Of a stretch of 64,000 bases of DNA, positions 52,512-63,028 are shown in pieces (position 1 is the stretch's first letter; each line of letters starts with the position of its first letter). The translations under genes and the position numbers were made by a program. This DNA comes from Orlajensenia flava (GTDB lineage: Bacteria > Actinomycetota > Actinomycetes > Actinomycetales > Microbacteriaceae). The DNA is taken from assembly GCF_004801905.1 (NCBI RefSeq), contig NZ_SSSN01000005.1, forward strand, positions 1 to 64,000. The letters run 5' to 3'. The notes under the pieces are model-generated. The model saw only the letters and a program-made list of their open reading frames with translations. It was not told where the DNA came from and searched no databases.

Positions 52512-54455
52512 TCAGGGGAGGGCGTCGAGCTGAGCCGCCACGGCGTTGGCAAACTGGTAGCCGTTGGAGGCGTCCCAGTTGATCGACCACGTCATCGCGC
52601 CGCGCAGGTTCGGGTACTTCGCGCTCGGCACGAAGCTGCCGCATCCCACTCCTTGAGCCAGGCAGGTGATGGAGTTGTTCACGACGGTCGTTGAGACGTA
52701 GCCGCTGCCGGCCCCTCGAGTCGAGGCCGGGAAGCCGAGCCCCACCTGGCTGGCGTCGAGCCCGCCTTGGAGTTCGGTGCAGGCGAGCGCCGTGGCGAAG
52801 TTGACCGAGGCCTGCGCGTAGACGCCGCCGTCGCATCCGTTCATCGAACCGGAGTTGTAGTACTGCGTGTTGACGACCGTGAGGATGTCCTTGATGCCGA
52901 GCGCGAGGGCGAAGTAACCCGAGCTCGTCGACAGCATGTCGATCGTCTGCGGCGCCATCGTGATGATGGATCCCGGATGCGCAGCGGACACCGCGCGGAG
53001 CGCCTGACCCATGTAGGTCGGGTTGATGCCGTTCTCCAGGTCGATGTCGACGCCGTCGAACCCGTAGGTCGAGATGAGGGCATTGATGCTGTTCGCGAAG
53101 TTCGTCGCCGATGCCGAGTTGTTGACCGAGATGGTGCCGTTCTGCCCGCCGACGGAGATGATCACCTTCTGGCCGCGTGCGTGCACGGTGGCCACGTCGG
53201 CCGTGAAGTTCGCGTTCGTGTATCCGCCCAGTGCGCTCGAGAGTCCGGAGTCGACGCTGAAGGTGACGGCGCCGGGCGTGGATGCGTCGGCGTCGGCGAA
53301 CGAGACCGCGATGAGGTCGTACGTCGTCGGGACGTCCGAGATGCGCAGGGTCTTGGCCCCGTTGTCGAAGTTCTGCCAGTAACCGGTGAGGATGTGCTTC
53401 GGCAGCTGTGCGGCCGGCCCGGTGCCCCCTCCACCCGTCTTCGCCGTCGTCACGCCGACCGTGGCGCTCGCCGCGGACTCACCGGCGGAGTTGTACGCCT
53501 TCACGGTGTAGGAGTAGGCGGTCGAGGCGCTGAGCCCGGTGTCGGTGTAGCTCGTCGATGCGGTCGTGCCGACTTTGCTTCCCCCGCGGTAGACGTTGTA
53601 GCCGTTGACCGTTCCCGATGACGCCGTCCAGGCCAGCGAGGCCGACGAGGTGGTCGTCGCGGTCGAGCGAAGGCCACTCGGTGCGCCGGGAACGCTCACG
53701 CTGGCGCTCGTCGTCGTTGCGGTAACACCAGCGGATGCCGGAGACTCGCCGGCGGAGTTCGCGGCCTTGACCGTGTAGCTGTACGCGGTCGACGCGCTGA
53801 GGCCGGAATCCGTGAAGGTCGTGCCCGACGGGCTGCCCACCTTGGTCCCGCCTCGATAGACGTTGTAGCCCGTCACGGTGCCCGACGGCGCCGTCCAGCT
53901 GAGCGAAGCCGTGGACGACGTGGTGCCGGTGACCGTCAGGGACGTCGGAGCGGCCGGAGCCGTGACGGTGCCCGCGGGGCCGGTGAGGGCGATGTCATCG
54001 GCGAAGTACGTGCCCTGCCCGTACCAGCCGTGGACGTACACGGTGGCGGTGGTCTGCGACGCCCCGGTGGTGAACGACACCGACAGCGGGCTGTAGGCCG
54101 CGGGAGATGCCCACGTGCTGGCCCCGCTGACCGATTCGCCCAGGTAGACGTAGCTGCCGCGCACGAAGCCGGTGAGCGCGTACTTCGTGCTGGGCTTCAC
54201 GGCGACGGTCTGCGTGCACTGGGCGTTGTCGCCCGAGGTCGCAGCACCCGCGAGAGCGCCGTTGCCAGAATGGACGGGCGTGGACACCGTCGAGCCGGTT
54301 CCACCCGAACAGCTCCAGCCGGCGAGCCCGGATTCGAATCCGCCATTCGTGATGACGTTGGCGTCGGCCGCCAGCGCGGCGCCGGGGGCCGAGAGGGCCG
54401 CCAGCGCGAGTATGGCCGCTGCGCCCCAGGCAGCGGCGGGTCGAGAAAATCGCAT
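52512..54455 (-). CDS. Secreted GH18 chitinase with carbohydrate-binding and two FnIII domains
   Basis: 647 residues. Sec signal peptide to about residue 30 (AAAILALAALSAPGAALAAD), a jelly-roll carbohydrate-binding module (33-165, NVITNGGFESGLAGWSC), FnIII repeats near 172-255 and 262-345, then a GH18 barrel from about 360. The catalytic motif DGVDIDLEN near residue 470 keeps the acid Glu, so the enzyme should be active on chitin. Linkers are Gly/Thr-rich. GGGAG precedes ATG 54455. Confidence 0.93.
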   Translation of the reverse strand: MRFSRPAAAWGAAAILALAALSAPGAALAADANVITNGGFESGLAGWSCSGGTGSTVSTPVHSGNGALAGAATSGDNAQCTQTVAVKPSTKYALTGFVRGSYVYLGESVSGASTWASPAAYSPLSVSFTTGASQTTATVYVHGWYGQGTYFADDIALTGPAGTVTAPAAPTSLTVTGTTSSTASLSWTAPSGTVTGYNVYRGGTKVGSPSGTTFTDSGLSASTAYSYTVKAANSAGESPASAGVTATTTSASVSVPGAPSGLRSTATTTSSASLAWTASSGTVNGYNVYRGGSKVGTTASTSYTDTGLSASTAYSYTVKAYNSAGESAASATVGVTTAKTGGGGTGPAAQLPKHILTGYWQNFDNGAKTLRISDVPTTYDLIAVSFADADASTPGAVTFSVDSGLSSALGGYTNANFTADVATVHARGQKVIISVGGQNGTISVNNSASATNFANSINALISTYGFDGVDIDLENGINPTYMGQALRAVSAAHPGSIITMAPQTIDMLSTSSGYFALALGIKDILTVVNTQYYNSGSMNGCDGGVYAQASVNFATALACTELQGGLDASQVGLGFPASTRGAGSGYVSTTVVNNSITCLAQGVGCGSFVPSAKYPNLRGAMTWSINWDASNGYQFANAVAAQLDALP

Positions 54456-54526
54456 CGTTCTCCCTCGAGATGAGTACTCGGCACGGCCGATCAGCAGCAC
54501 CGTTGCAGCAGCCCTCGGGCGATCAG

Positions 54527-54556
54527 CTTGTTTGTAAATATTCCTAACAAACCAAG
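54527..54556 (-). promoter_or_regulatory. AT-rich inverted repeat upstream of the chitinase gene
   Basis: CTTGTTTGT (54527-54535) and AACAAACCAAG (54546-54556) form an imperfect inverted repeat around AAATATTCCT. On the minus strand it reads TTGTTAGGAATATTTACAAA, resembling sites of ROK-type sugar repressors in Actinobacteria. It lies 72 bp before the chitinase start. Confidence 0.5.
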
Positions 54557-54629
54557 AGCGTTAGGCATGAGGCTATGACCCTCGGAAGAGGGGCGTCAAG
54601 GGAGGAGGGATAGTGGAAATCACCTATTC

Positions 54630-54679
<50 letters not shown>

Positions 54680-54746
54680 GCCGGCCGTGTCGCAGCTGGC
54701 GAACCTGCGGGCCGCCGCGGGAGCCGCATCGGAGCGGCCGTCCCTC

Positions 54747-55553
54747 TCAGGCCGACAGCCGCTCCCGCAGGAACGCCGCCACCCGGTCGCGCGCGGCGAA
54801 TGCCTCGTTCGGCGGATCGTCGCGCACCTCGTCGGTCAACACGGCGTGGGCGCTCTTGGCGAATCCGCCGGGATTACCCGGGGATGAGTCGAGTTGGATC
54901 ACCTCAAAGGCGTCGCCGAGACGGGCCTTCAGGGTGCGGAAGCGGGAGGCGGATGCGGCGACATCCTCGCTGAATCGCAAGCCGATGGCGCACACGTCGC
55001 CCGCCGAGGCGCGTTCGGCGAGCCGATCGAACTCGGCACCGCTCATGCCGGGGTCGGCCGTGCGCCTCGCGCCGACTGGGAAGGGCACCGACGGCTGGCT
55101 CGCGACCGCTGCGACAACGCTGTCGTCCACGGCGGCGGTGAGGGCGAACCCTCCCGTGAAGCACATGCCGACGACGCCGACGCCGGAGCCGGGCGTTCGG
55201 GCGTTGAGGTCGGCCGCGACCGCGCGGAGGTAGGCCGTGATGGGGCGCCGGGCATCCGTCGCGAATGCCCGGAACTCGCTCGCGACGCAGAGCCGGGTGA
55301 CGATGCCGAGCGTATAGCCGAGGCTGGATGCACGCCCCGGAGTTCCGAACGGGGACGGGACGACGACCGTGAACCCGTTGTCGACGAGATGCTCGGCGAG
55401 CGCCAGGACCTCGGGCGTGATGCCGGGGATCTCGGGGATGAGCACCACCCCCGGCCCGCTGCCCTTCTCGTAGCAGTCGTAGGTGAGCCCGCCGCCGGTG
55501 AACGGGTGCTTCACCCATCCGTCGATGCTCGCCGTCGGCGCGCTTCCGGTCAT
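54747..55553 (-). CDS. Dienelactone hydrolase family protein
   Basis: 268 residues, alpha/beta hydrolase fold with a nucleophilic cysteine: GVGVVGMCFTGGFAL near residue 127 matches the GxCxGG elbow of dienelactone hydrolases. PGVVLIPEIPGITPEVLALAEHL is the N-terminal strand and oxyanion part. ATG 55553 is the first start giving a normal N-terminus; the open frame upstream crosses the sixA promoter. Substrate unknown. Confidence 0.86.
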   Translation of the reverse strand: MTGSAPTASIDGWVKHPFTGGGLTYDCYEKGSGPGVVLIPEIPGITPEVLALAEHLVDNGFTVVVPSPFGTPGRASSLGYTLGIVTRLCVASEFRAFATDARRPITAYLRAVAADLNARTPGSGVGVVGMCFTGGFALTAAVDDSVVAAVASQPSVPFPVGARRTADPGMSGAEFDRLAERASAGDVCAIGLRFSEDVAASASRFRTLKARLGDAFEVIQLDSSPGNPGGFAKSAHAVLTDEVRDDPPNEAFAARDRVAAFLRERLSA

Positions 55554-55730
55554 CGTCGCGGCCCAACGGGCGCCGGGGTGCAGCGGCGCAGCTCGGGCCG
55601 GTTCGAAGGTGCCGCGAGCGTGAGGGGTGCTGGCGGGACGGAGGCCTGACTCATGGCGCGATGATATGCCCTGTCGAGCGGATGACCGCGGCCGGCGAGG
55701 GTCACCCCAGCCCGCGAGTAAGGTGTCAGC

Positions 55731-56213
55731 GTGAAGACGCTGGTGCTGGTGCGACACGCGAAGTCGAGTTGGCGAGACGACACCCTGAGCGACCACGATC
55801 GGCCGCTGGACGATCGCGGGCTGCGCGATGCCCCGCGGATGGGACGGATGCTGCAGCTGCGCGGAATCAGGCCCGACGTGCTGCTGACCAGTTCCGCCGT
55901 GCGTGCCCGGACGACGGCTGAGCTCATCGCCCACGAACTCGACGACACGGCGGTCACAGTCGATGAAGACCTTTACGCGTCGACGCCCGAGACCATCCTG
56001 GGCCGCGTGGCCGAAGTCGACGGGGGCGCGGAGGTCGTGATGGTGGTCGCGCACGATCCCGGCATGAGTGCTCTCGCGGCGCAATTCTCGGATCTCATCG
56101 AGGCGATGCCGACGGCCGCCGTGGCGCAACTGGAGTTCGAGGTCGAGAGCTGGGGCGAGCTCGCCGGAGCGCGTCCCGTGCGCGTGGTGTTCGACACGCC
56201 CAAGACGCTCTGA
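55731..56213 (+). CDS. SixA-type histidine phosphatase
   Basis: 160 residues. The RHG signature is LVLVRHAKSSW at the N-terminus, with the second catalytic His in VVAHDPGMSAL near residue 106. SixA members dephosphorylate phosphohistidines, some act on small phosphates. GTG start; TAAGGT ends 6 nt upstream. Confidence 0.88.
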   Translation: MKTLVLVRHAKSSWRDDTLSDHDRPLDDRGLRDAPRMGRMLQLRGIRPDVLLTSSAVRARTTAELIAHELDDTAVTVDEDLYASTPETILGRVAEVDGGAEVVMVVAHDPGMSALAAQFSDLIEAMPTAAVAQLEFEVESWGELAGARPVRVVFDTPKTL

Positions 56214-56240
56214 GCCCGCTCTCCGGAGGATACGAGGGTC

Positions 56241-56398
56241 CGGGAGTGTGCCGCCGCGCTCTCGAGGGACGAGCGGCGGTTGCGAGTGAGCCGCCGCGCT
56301 CTGAAGGACACGCGGGCGTTTGCGAGCGAGCCGCCCGCTCTGGACGGGCGCGGCCGTTTGCGAGCGAGTCGCCCGCCCTGGAGGAGGGGCGGAATGTC
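56241..56398 (+). repeat. Degenerate 38-41-bp tandem repeat
   Basis: Four consecutive units beginning GCGAGYGAGCCGCC (56241 as a variant, 56282, 56322, 56360) and a further partial unit at 56399 fill the gap between the convergent sixA and hutI genes. Each unit ends with a G-rich segment plus GTTT. No gene is seen in 56214-56420. Confidence 0.75.
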
Positions 56399-56420
56399 GC
56401 GACTGCGCCGCCAGCCCTCG

Positions 56421-57698
56421 TCACACGGCTGAGACCGCGCCGTCCTTCCACACCCGCTCGACCAACGGGACACCGGGGCGGTAGGCCAGGTGCGTGTAGC
56501 TGGGCGCGCGCAGTTGCACGAGGTCGGCGCGGACACCGGGTGCGACGCGCCCGACATCCGTTCGCCGCAGCGCCGCGGCGCCTCCCGCGGTGGCCGCCCA
56601 GACCGCCTCGGCGGGAGTCATGCCCATGTCGCGCACGGCCACGGCGATGCAGAACGGCAGCGAGCTCGTGAAACTCGACCCCGGGTTGCAGTCGCTCGCG
56701 AGCGCCACGGTCACGCCCGCGTCGATGAGGCGTCGGGCATCCGGGTAGGGCTGCCGTGTCGAGAACTCGACGCCCGGCAGCAGGGTGGCGACCGTGTTCG
56801 ATCCGGCCAGCGCGGCGATATCGGCATCGGTGAGGTAGGTGCAGTGGTCGACGGATGCCGCGCCGAGCTCGACGGCCAGTTGAACGCCGGCACCCGGGCC
56901 CAGCTGGCTCGCGTGCAGCCGGGGGAGCAGTCCGGCGTCGTGGCCGGCGTTCAGGATGCGACGCGTCTCGTCGAGCGTGAAGGCGCCGGTCTCGCAGAAC
57001 ACGTCGATCCAGCGGGAGTGCGGCGCGCACGCGGTGAGCATGTCGCCGACGACGAGGTCGACGTAGGCGTCGCGGTCATCCGCGAACTCGGCCGGAACCA
57101 CGTGCGCTCCGAGGAAGGTGACCTCATCGGTGACCTCGCGGGCCAGGCGCACGAGGCGCTCCTCGTCGACGATGCTGAGCCCGTAGCCGCTCTTGATCTC
57201 GACCGTCGTCGTGCCCTGCGCGTGCAACTCTCGCATGAAGCCGCTGAGGCGCATCCGCAGTTCGTCATCGGAGGCGGCGCGCGTCGCGGCGACGGTGGAG
57301 CGGATGCCGCCGGCCTCGTAGCGGCGACCGGCCATGCGCGCTGCGAACTCGTCGGCGCGGTCGCCGCCGAACACGAGGTGCGAGTGCGAGTCGACGAACC
57401 CGGGGATCATCGCCGCGCCGCCGAGATCGAACGTCGAATCCGCAGTTTCTGCGGGTGCAGGCGCCCTCGCACCCGCGAAAGGTGCGGGCTCGATGGAGGA
57501 TGAGGATGAGGATGAGGATGAGGATGAGGATGAGGAGGGGGAGGCGAGGGGGGCGTGGGCAGATCGTCCGACCCAGGCGATGCGACCGTCGCGGATGAGC
57601 ACGGAGGCGTCGCGGATGATGCCGAGCGGGCCGCCGTCGCGATCGGGAGCAGGGTCGTTCGTGACGAGCTCGCCGATGCCGGTGATGAGGGTGCTCAC
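56421..57698 (-). CDS. hutI: Imidazolonepropionase
   Basis: 425 residues, amidohydrolase superfamily; third step of histidine breakdown. Metal and substrate segments are [62 protein letters not shown] and [17 protein letters not shown], matching HutI throughout. Residues near 60-95 contain an atypical insert with 14 consecutive serines followed by Ala/Pro residues, encoded by a hexanucleotide repeat. GTG at 57698 fits the HutI N-terminus ([14 protein letters not shown]). Confidence 0.94.
   Translation of the reverse strand: MSTLITGIGELVTNDPAPDRDGGPLGIIRDASVLIRDGRIAWVGRSAHAPLASPSSSSSSSSSSSSSSIEPAPFAGARAPAPAETADSTFDLGGAAMIPGFVDSHSHLVFGGDRADEFAARMAGRRYEAGGIRSTVAATRAASDDELRMRLSGFMRELHAQGTTTVEIKSGYGLSIVDEERLVRLAREVTDEVTFLGAHVVPAEFADDRDAYVDLVVGDMLTACAPHSRWIDVFCETGAFTLDETRRILNAGHDAGLLPRLHASQLGPGAGVQLAVELGAASVDHCTYLTDADIAALAGSNTVATLLPGVEFSTRQPYPDARRLIDAGVTVALASDCNPGSSFTSSLPFCIAVAVRDMGMTPAEAVWAATAGGAAALRRTDVGRVAPGVRADLVQLRAPSYTHLAYRPGVPLVERVWKDGAVSAV
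57496..57537 (+). repeat. Hexanucleotide microsatellite inside hutI
   Basis: Six perfect copies of GAGGAT plus a variant GAGGAG. On the coding (minus) strand it reads TCATCC units and encodes the polyserine tract of HutI. Confidence 0.93.
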
Positions 57699-57748
57699 GC
57701 GCTCAATCCTCTCGCTCGTATCGCGCTTCCGCGCCATCTCGTCGCTCT

Positions 57749-57791
57749 CCGCGCCCGTTCATGTGGCGCAGAGGCGGACCAACGGGCGCGG
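57749..57791. terminator. Possible hairpin terminator downstream of hutU
   Basis: CCGCGCCCGTT (57749-57759) and AACGGGCGCGG (57781-57791) are perfectly complementary over 11 bp with a 21-nt loop. The second arm is partly repeated at 57792-57804. It lies in the 185-bp hutI-hutU gap. Confidence 0.45.
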
Positions 57792-57883
57792 AACGGGCGC
57801 GGAACGGGTGCGCGAGGCGTGCCGGGGCCGGTGTCGTTCGCTTGCGAGGCCCGACGACGCGGGTTCGCGGCCGATCACGCGGC

Positions 57884-59575
57884 TCACTCCTGCATCGGGA
57901 TGCGCAGTCCGCGCTCGCGGGCGACCTCCGCCGCGCGCTCGTAGCCGGCGTCGACGTGACGCATAACGCCGGTGCCTGGGTCGTTCACGAGCACGCGCTC
58001 GATCTTCTCGGCGGCGAGGGGGGTGCCATCCGCCACCACGACCTGGCCGGCGTGGATGGAGCGGCCGATGCCCACGCCGCCCCCGTGGTGCAACGACACC
58101 CAGGTCGCGCCGGACGCGGTGTTGAGCAGGGCATTGAGCAGGGGCCAGTCGGCGATGGCGTCGGATCCGTCGGCCATCGACTCGGTCTCGCGGTACGGGG
58201 AGGCGACGGATCCGGAATCGAGGTGATCGCGACCGATCACCACGGGCGCGCTGAGCTCTCCCGATGCGACCATCTCGTTGAAGCGCAGCCCCGCGACGTG
58301 ACGCTCCTGATAGCCGAGCCAGCAGATGCGGGCGGGCAGGCCCTCGAAGTGAACCTTCTCCCCCGCCTGTTCGATCCAGCGGCGGAGGTGGGCGTCCTCG
58401 GGGAAGAGCTCGAGGATGGCGCGGTCCGTCGCGGCGATGTCGGCCGGGTCGCCCGAGAGCGCGGCCCAGCGGAACGGCCCCTTGCCCTCTGCGAAGAGGG
58501 GACGGATGTACGCGGGCACGAAGCCCGGAAAGTCGAACGCGCGGTCGTAGCCACCGAGCTCGGCCTCTCGACGGATCGAGTTGCCGTAGTCGAACACCTC
58601 GGCGCCGTCGTCCTGGAAGCCCACCATCGCTGCGACCTGCTTGGCCATCGAGGCGCGAGCCCGCTCCGTGAAGCCGTCGGGGTCGGATGCGGCGAGCTGG
58701 TGCCACTCGGACACCGAGACGCCCTCGGGCAGGTAGTTGAGCGGATCGTGGGCGCTCGTCTGGTCGGTCACGATGTCGATGGCGACCCCGCGGGCGAGCA
58801 GCTCGGAGAAGACGGTCGCCGCGTTGCCGACGACGCCCACCGAGAGCGCCGTGGAGGAGGCCTTCGCCGCGAGTACCCGCGCCACCGCGTCGTCGAGGTC
58901 GGCGGTGTACTCGTCGAGGTAGCCGTGCTCGACGCGGCGGGCGAGGCGGCTCTCGTCGACGTCGACGATGAGCACGACTCCCCCGTTCATCGTCACGGCG
59001 AGCGGCTGCGCGCCACCCATGCCTCCGCATCCGCCCGTGAGTGTGAGCGTGCCGGCGAGGGTTGCATTCGCAGGATCCGCGTCCCCGCGCTTGGCGGCGA
59101 GGGAGGCTGCGACGGCGCCGAACGTCTCGTACGTTCCCTGCAGGATGCCCTGGGTGCCGATGTAGATCCATGAGCCGGCCGTCATCTGGCCGTACATCGT
59201 GAGTCCCAGCGCCTCGAGCCGACGGAACTCGGACCACGTCGCCCAGTCCCCTACGAGGTTCGAGTTGGCGATGAGCACGCGCGGCGCCCACTCGTGGGTG
59301 CGGAAGACACCGACGGGCTTGCCCGACTGAACGAGCAGGGTCTCGTCGTCTTCGAGCGACTCGAGCGTGCGCACAATGGCGTCGTAGGCCTCCCAGTTGC
59401 GCGCGGCCTTGCCGGTTCCGCCGTACACGATGAGGTCTTCCGGACGCTCGGCGACCTCGGGGTCGAGGTTGTTCATCAGCATGCGCAGCGGCGCTTCGGT
59501 CTGCCAGCTCTTCGCGGTGAGCTGGGTGCCGCGGGCGGCTCGAACCGTGCGGCGGATGGCGGGTGCGTCGGTCAT
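57884..59575 (-). CDS. hutU: Urocanate hydratase
   Basis: 563 residues, NAD+-dependent urocanase. Typical segments are [19 protein letters not shown] near residue 50, [17 protein letters not shown] with the NAD-contacting Gly-rich loop, the [18 protein letters not shown] stretch, and [20 protein letters not shown] 59575 starts the standard length; the long open frame beyond it is non-coding. A 16-bp dyad lies 62 bp upstream of the start, as for hutH. Confidence 0.96.
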   Translation of the reverse strand: MTDAPAIRRTVRAARGTQLTAKSWQTEAPLRMLMNNLDPEVAERPEDLIVYGGTGKAARNWEAYDAIVRTLESLEDDETLLVQSGKPVGVFRTHEWAPRVLIANSNLVGDWATWSEFRRLEALGLTMYGQMTAGSWIYIGTQGILQGTYETFGAVAASLAAKRGDADPANATLAGTLTLTGGCGGMGGAQPLAVTMNGGVVLIVDVDESRLARRVEHGYLDEYTADLDDAVARVLAAKASSTALSVGVVGNAATVFSELLARGVAIDIVTDQTSAHDPLNYLPEGVSVSEWHQLAASDPDGFTERARASMAKQVAAMVGFQDDGAEVFDYGNSIRREAELGGYDRAFDFPGFVPAYIRPLFAEGKGPFRWAALSGDPADIAATDRAILELFPEDAHLRRWIEQAGEKVHFEGLPARICWLGYQERHVAGLRFNEMVASGELSAPVVIGRDHLDSGSVASPYRETESMADGSDAIADWPLLNALLNTASGATWVSLHHGGGVGIGRSIHAGQVVVADGTPLAAEKIERVLVNDPGTGVMRHVDAGYERAAEVARERGLRIPMQE

Positions 59576-59629
59576 GAATCGATCACACCGCACACCGCGT
59601 GCCTCGACAACGGACCCGCGGTCGCCGCT

Positions 59630-59645
59630 GTCTGTCATGCCAGAC
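59630..59645 (-). promoter_or_regulatory. Candidate IclR/hut operator upstream of hutU
   Basis: GTCTGTCATGCCAGAC, inverted repeat GTCTG/CAGAC with TCATGC between. Its centre is 62.5 bp from the hutU start codon. The hutH promoter has the same sequence with one difference at the same distance. Confidence 0.75.
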
Positions 59646-59692
59646 GCGGACCCCGCGGTTGCGGCACGCGCGCCTGTCGGTAGCTGGAGGAG

Positions 59693-59808
59693 GCCCGACC
59701 GCTGACGGGTGGGACGGACAACCCGTGGGCCGCATGAACGATGCCCGACTGCTGAGCGTGGGACGGGACAACACTTCGGCCGCTTGGACGATGCCCGATC
59801 GCCGACGG
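59693..59808 (+). repeat. 50-bp direct repeat between hutU and the M23 gene
   Basis: Two diverged 50-bp copies (59693-59742, 59743-59792) both start CCCGAC and end GACGATG or GAACGATG, and a third partial copy starts at 59793. No gene is seen in 59576-59826. Confidence 0.75.
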
Positions 59809-59826
59809 ATGCCGACCGTGGACGCC

Positions 59827-61314
59827 CTACTGACCCAGCGCGATGCCTCGTGCCGCGAAGAACGGCAGGGGGTCGGCCCGCACGCCGTTGATGTGCACCT
59901 CGACGTGCAGGTGGCAGCCCGTCGAGGCGCCGGTCGAACCGACCAGTCCGATGGGCTCGCCGGCATCCACGTGCTCGCCGACCTGGACGGCGGTGCCGCC
60001 GTCGGCCAGGTGAGCGTAAGCGGTCTGCACACCCTGCCCGTGGTCGATGACGATCCAATTGCCGAGTGAGCCGTACCACCCGGTCTCGACCACGGTGCCG
60101 GATGCGGCGGCCACGATCCAGGTGGAGCACGCCGCGGCGATGTCGTCGCCGTAGTGGAAGGGTCCTGCCCCGGCGGGCTGCGACGGGCGAGGACCGAAGC
60201 CGTCTGTTATGTGCCCGGCGACGGGGTTAGCCCAGCCGACATCGCTCAACTGGCCGGAGTCGGGGGCTCCGATCGAGGTGGCGTCGAGGCCGGCGACGCT
60301 GGTCGCCTGCAACTGCACCTTCTCGAGCGCGGCGGTGGCGGTTCCCACGGCCTCCGATGCTGAGGCGACGGCGCGTTTGGCCGATTCGACCGCGTCGTCG
60401 GAGGCCTGGTTCTCGGCCTTGTCGGCTTGGGCGTGGAGGGTGGTCGCCCGCTTGGCGTCGGTGTTCGCCTGGACGGCCAGCGCCTGCGGATCGTGCGAGA
60501 TGCGCTGCAGCTGGTGCACCGCTCCCATGGCTCCGAGAAGGTCGCCCTTGTTGTCGAACAGGGCCTCGAGCGACGTGGGCGACGGCAGGCCTGCGCTGGC
60601 CCGTGCGTATTGCATGAGCGCAGCCGCCGAGAGCGTCGCGCGCTTGTCGGCCGAGCGGGCGAGGTCGCGCAATTGCGTGGAGACGGCGCGTGCCGCGGCG
60701 TTGCTCGCCTCCGCGGAACGGAGTTGGTCGTCGGCCTTCTTCGCCGCCACCTGGGCGAGGGTGAGGCTCGTCTTGGCTCCGACCAGCGTCGATGTGCGTT
60801 GCTGAGCGAGATGACTGAGGGAGGGCGACGAGCTCAGGGGAGAGCGGCGCGGCACGATGATGAAACCACCCGCATCATCGGGCTCGCCGGGCTGAATCGT
60901 CGGCGTCGGCGTCGGCGTCGGAGTAGAAGTGGGTGTCGGCGTTGGGGTGGGCGTCGGCGTCGGCGTGTCTGTCGGACTCGGACTCGGAGTCGGAGTGGGC
61001 GTGCTCGTGGGAGTCGGGGTGGGCGTGTCGGTTGGCACGGGCGTCGCGGTGTCCGTCGGTACCGGCGTCGCGGTGTCGGTGGGGGCGGGCGTCCCGGTCG
61101 GCGATGGCGCGGGGGCGGGCGTCCCGGTCGGCGATGGCGTGGGGCAGGACGTGGCCCCGGTCGTGCTTGACCCATCCGTCGCGCAGTCGTCAGCGAACGC
61201 GGCCGGCGCTCCGAACAGTCCGATGGCCGTGACCAGAGCGGAGGCCGCGAGAATCGCGACGCGGCGGGTCAGCCCCCGTCGCGTCCGACTCGAAGGAAGT
61301 TCGGACGACGTCAT
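59827..61314 (-). CDS. Secreted M23-family metallopeptidase with coiled coil
   Basis: 495 residues. Signal peptide ending AAFADD near residue 42, a Pro/Thr-rich linker to about 145, a coiled-coil region 165-345 ([20 protein letters not shown]), and a C-terminal LytM domain with zinc motifs HYGDDI and HLHVEV. This arrangement resembles peptidoglycan hydrolases or amidase activators of the EnvC/MepM type acting on the cell wall. The PT linker is built from repeated codons and could span the wall. Confidence 0.88.
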   Translation of the reverse strand: MTSSELPSSRTRRGLTRRVAILAASALVTAIGLFGAPAAFADDCATDGSSTTGATSCPTPSPTGTPAPAPSPTGTPAPTDTATPVPTDTATPVPTDTPTPTPTSTPTPTPSPSPTDTPTPTPTPTPTPTSTPTPTPTPTIQPGEPDDAGGFIIVPRRSPLSSSPSLSHLAQQRTSTLVGAKTSLTLAQVAAKKADDQLRSAEASNAAARAVSTQLRDLARSADKRATLSAAALMQYARASAGLPSPTSLEALFDNKGDLLGAMGAVHQLQRISHDPQALAVQANTDAKRATTLHAQADKAENQASDDAVESAKRAVASASEAVGTATAALEKVQLQATSVAGLDATSIGAPDSGQLSDVGWANPVAGHITDGFGPRPSQPAGAGPFHYGDDIAAACSTWIVAAASGTVVETGWYGSLGNWIVIDHGQGVQTAYAHLADGGTAVQVGEHVDAGEPIGLVGSTGASTGCHLHVEVHINGVRADPLPFFAARGIALGQ

Positions 61315-61435
61315 CGCAACGCTTTCATCGGCCGGTTCGGGTCGGCCACGACCAGTCTCGCACCGGCACCGCCCGCGCACAATGGACGGACGAGGACCTG
61401 TGGACAACTTCCGTGCTGGCTCGGATGAACGTGCG

Positions 61436-62974
61436 TCAGCGCAGCGCGCCGAGCACGGACTCCGCGGCATCCGCCACGGCTCCGGAACCGACCAGCGCGG
61501 CCGCGTCCTCGATCTCCGGGGAGAGGAATCGGTCGGCGCCAGGCCCGGGCACGTGCACGCGCAGCGCGGCGATCACCGCGGCGCTCGGCGCACCGGGCGA
61601 CAGCGGTGCACGCAGGTCGAGGCCGCGCGCCGCCGTCATCGCCTCGATGCCGAGAACGCGGGTCAGTCCGTCGATCGACCGGCGGAGTTTGCGCGCGGCA
61701 GCCCATCCCATCGACACATGGTCTTCCTGCATCGCCGAGGACGGGATCGAGTCGACGGATGCGGGCACTGCGAGCCGCTTGAGCTCGCTCACGATGCCGG
61801 CTGCCGTGTACTGGGCGATCATGAGACCGGAGTCCACGCCCACCTCGTGAGCGAGGAAGGGGGGAAGGCCGTTGCTCCGCGCGGGGTCGAGGAAACGATC
61901 GATGCGACGCTCGGACATGCTGGCGACATCGGCTACCACGATGGCGAGGAAGTCGAGCACGTACGCGACCGGTGCGCCGTGGAAGTTGCCGTTGGATTCC
62001 ACCCGACCGTCGGTCGTGAGCACCGGGTTGTCGACGGCGCTCGCCAGCTCTGCGTGAGCCACCGTCGCCGCGTGCGCCACCGTATCGCGGGCGGCCCCGT
62101 GCACCTGGGGCGCGCAGCGCAGTGAGTAGGCATCCTGCACACGGGTGCACTCCGGACCCTTATGGCTGGCCACGATGGGGGAGTGCTCGAGCATGGCGAG
62201 GAGGTTGGCAGCAGCGGATGCCTGACCCACCTGCGGCCGCATGGCGTGCAGGTCGGCGGCGAATACCGCCTCGGTGCCGAGCAGCCCTTCGACGCTCATC
62301 GCCGCGGTGACATCGGCGGACGTGAGCAGGCGGCGGAGGTCGTGGATGGCGAGCGCGAGCATCCCGAGCATGCCGTCCGTTCCGTTGATGAGCGCGAGAC
62401 CCTCCTTCTCGTTGAGCTGCAGCCGCTCGATGCCGGCCGCTGCGAGCGCCGACGCCGCGTCCATGAGGGTGCCGCTCGCATCCCGCACCTCGCCCTCCCC
62501 CATGGCGGCGAGGGCGCAGTGGGCGAGCGGAGCGAGGTCGCCGGAGCAGCCCAGCGAACCGTATTCGCGGACGACGGGCGTGATGCCGGCGTTGAGAACG
62601 GCGGCGTAGGTTTCGGCGGTGGAGGGCCGGACGCCGGTGCGACCCGTCATGAGCGTGGAGAGGCGCAGCAGCATCAGGGAGCGCACGACCTCGCGCTCGA
62701 CCTCCGGGCCGGAGCCCGCGGCGTGCGAGCGGACCAGGCTCGCCTGCAGTTGCGCTCGTCGATCCGCCGCGATGAAGGTCGTCGCGAGCGCGCCGAAGCC
62801 CGTCGAGATCCCGTAGTGCGGCTGCGGATCCTCCGCCAGCGACTCGATGATCGACCGGCTGGTCTCGACTCCGGCGAGGGAGGCGGGGTCGAGCACGACG
62901 ACGGCATCTTCCCGCGCCACGCGGACGACCTCGTCGATGGAGAGGGGGGCGGCGCCGACGATCACTTCGTTCAT
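61436..62974 (-). CDS. hutH: Histidine ammonia-lyase
   Basis: 512 residues; deaminates histidine to urocanate. The MIO-forming region reads [16 protein letters not shown] near residue 145, with Cys-Ser-Gly where most bacterial enzymes have Ala-Ser-Gly. I recall the Cys form from streptomycete enzymes. [23 protein letters not shown] and [14 protein letters not shown] are further signatures. ATG 62974 is preferred over GTG 62989 by family length. Confidence 0.95.
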   Translation of the reverse strand: MNEVIVGAAPLSIDEVVRVAREDAVVVLDPASLAGVETSRSIIESLAEDPQPHYGISTGFGALATTFIAADRRAQLQASLVRSHAAGSGPEVEREVVRSLMLLRLSTLMTGRTGVRPSTAETYAAVLNAGITPVVREYGSLGCSGDLAPLAHCALAAMGEGEVRDASGTLMDAASALAAAGIERLQLNEKEGLALINGTDGMLGMLALAIHDLRRLLTSADVTAAMSVEGLLGTEAVFAADLHAMRPQVGQASAAANLLAMLEHSPIVASHKGPECTRVQDAYSLRCAPQVHGAARDTVAHAATVAHAELASAVDNPVLTTDGRVESNGNFHGAPVAYVLDFLAIVVADVASMSERRIDRFLDPARSNGLPPFLAHEVGVDSGLMIAQYTAAGIVSELKRLAVPASVDSIPSSAMQEDHVSMGWAAARKLRRSIDGLTRVLGIEAMTAARGLDLRAPLSPGAPSAAVIAALRVHVPGPGADRFLSPEIEDAAALVGSGAVADAAESVLGALR

Positions 62975-63028
62975 GGTTCGATCCCACACGTTCGGCCCTC
63001 GCGTCAGAAGGGCGCGACCACACGACGC

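Noticed and set aside
59576-59826. Small RNA gene or tRNA between hutU and the M23 gene
   Set aside because: No cloverleaf or terminator is visible; the segment is explained by direct repeats and the hutU promoter.
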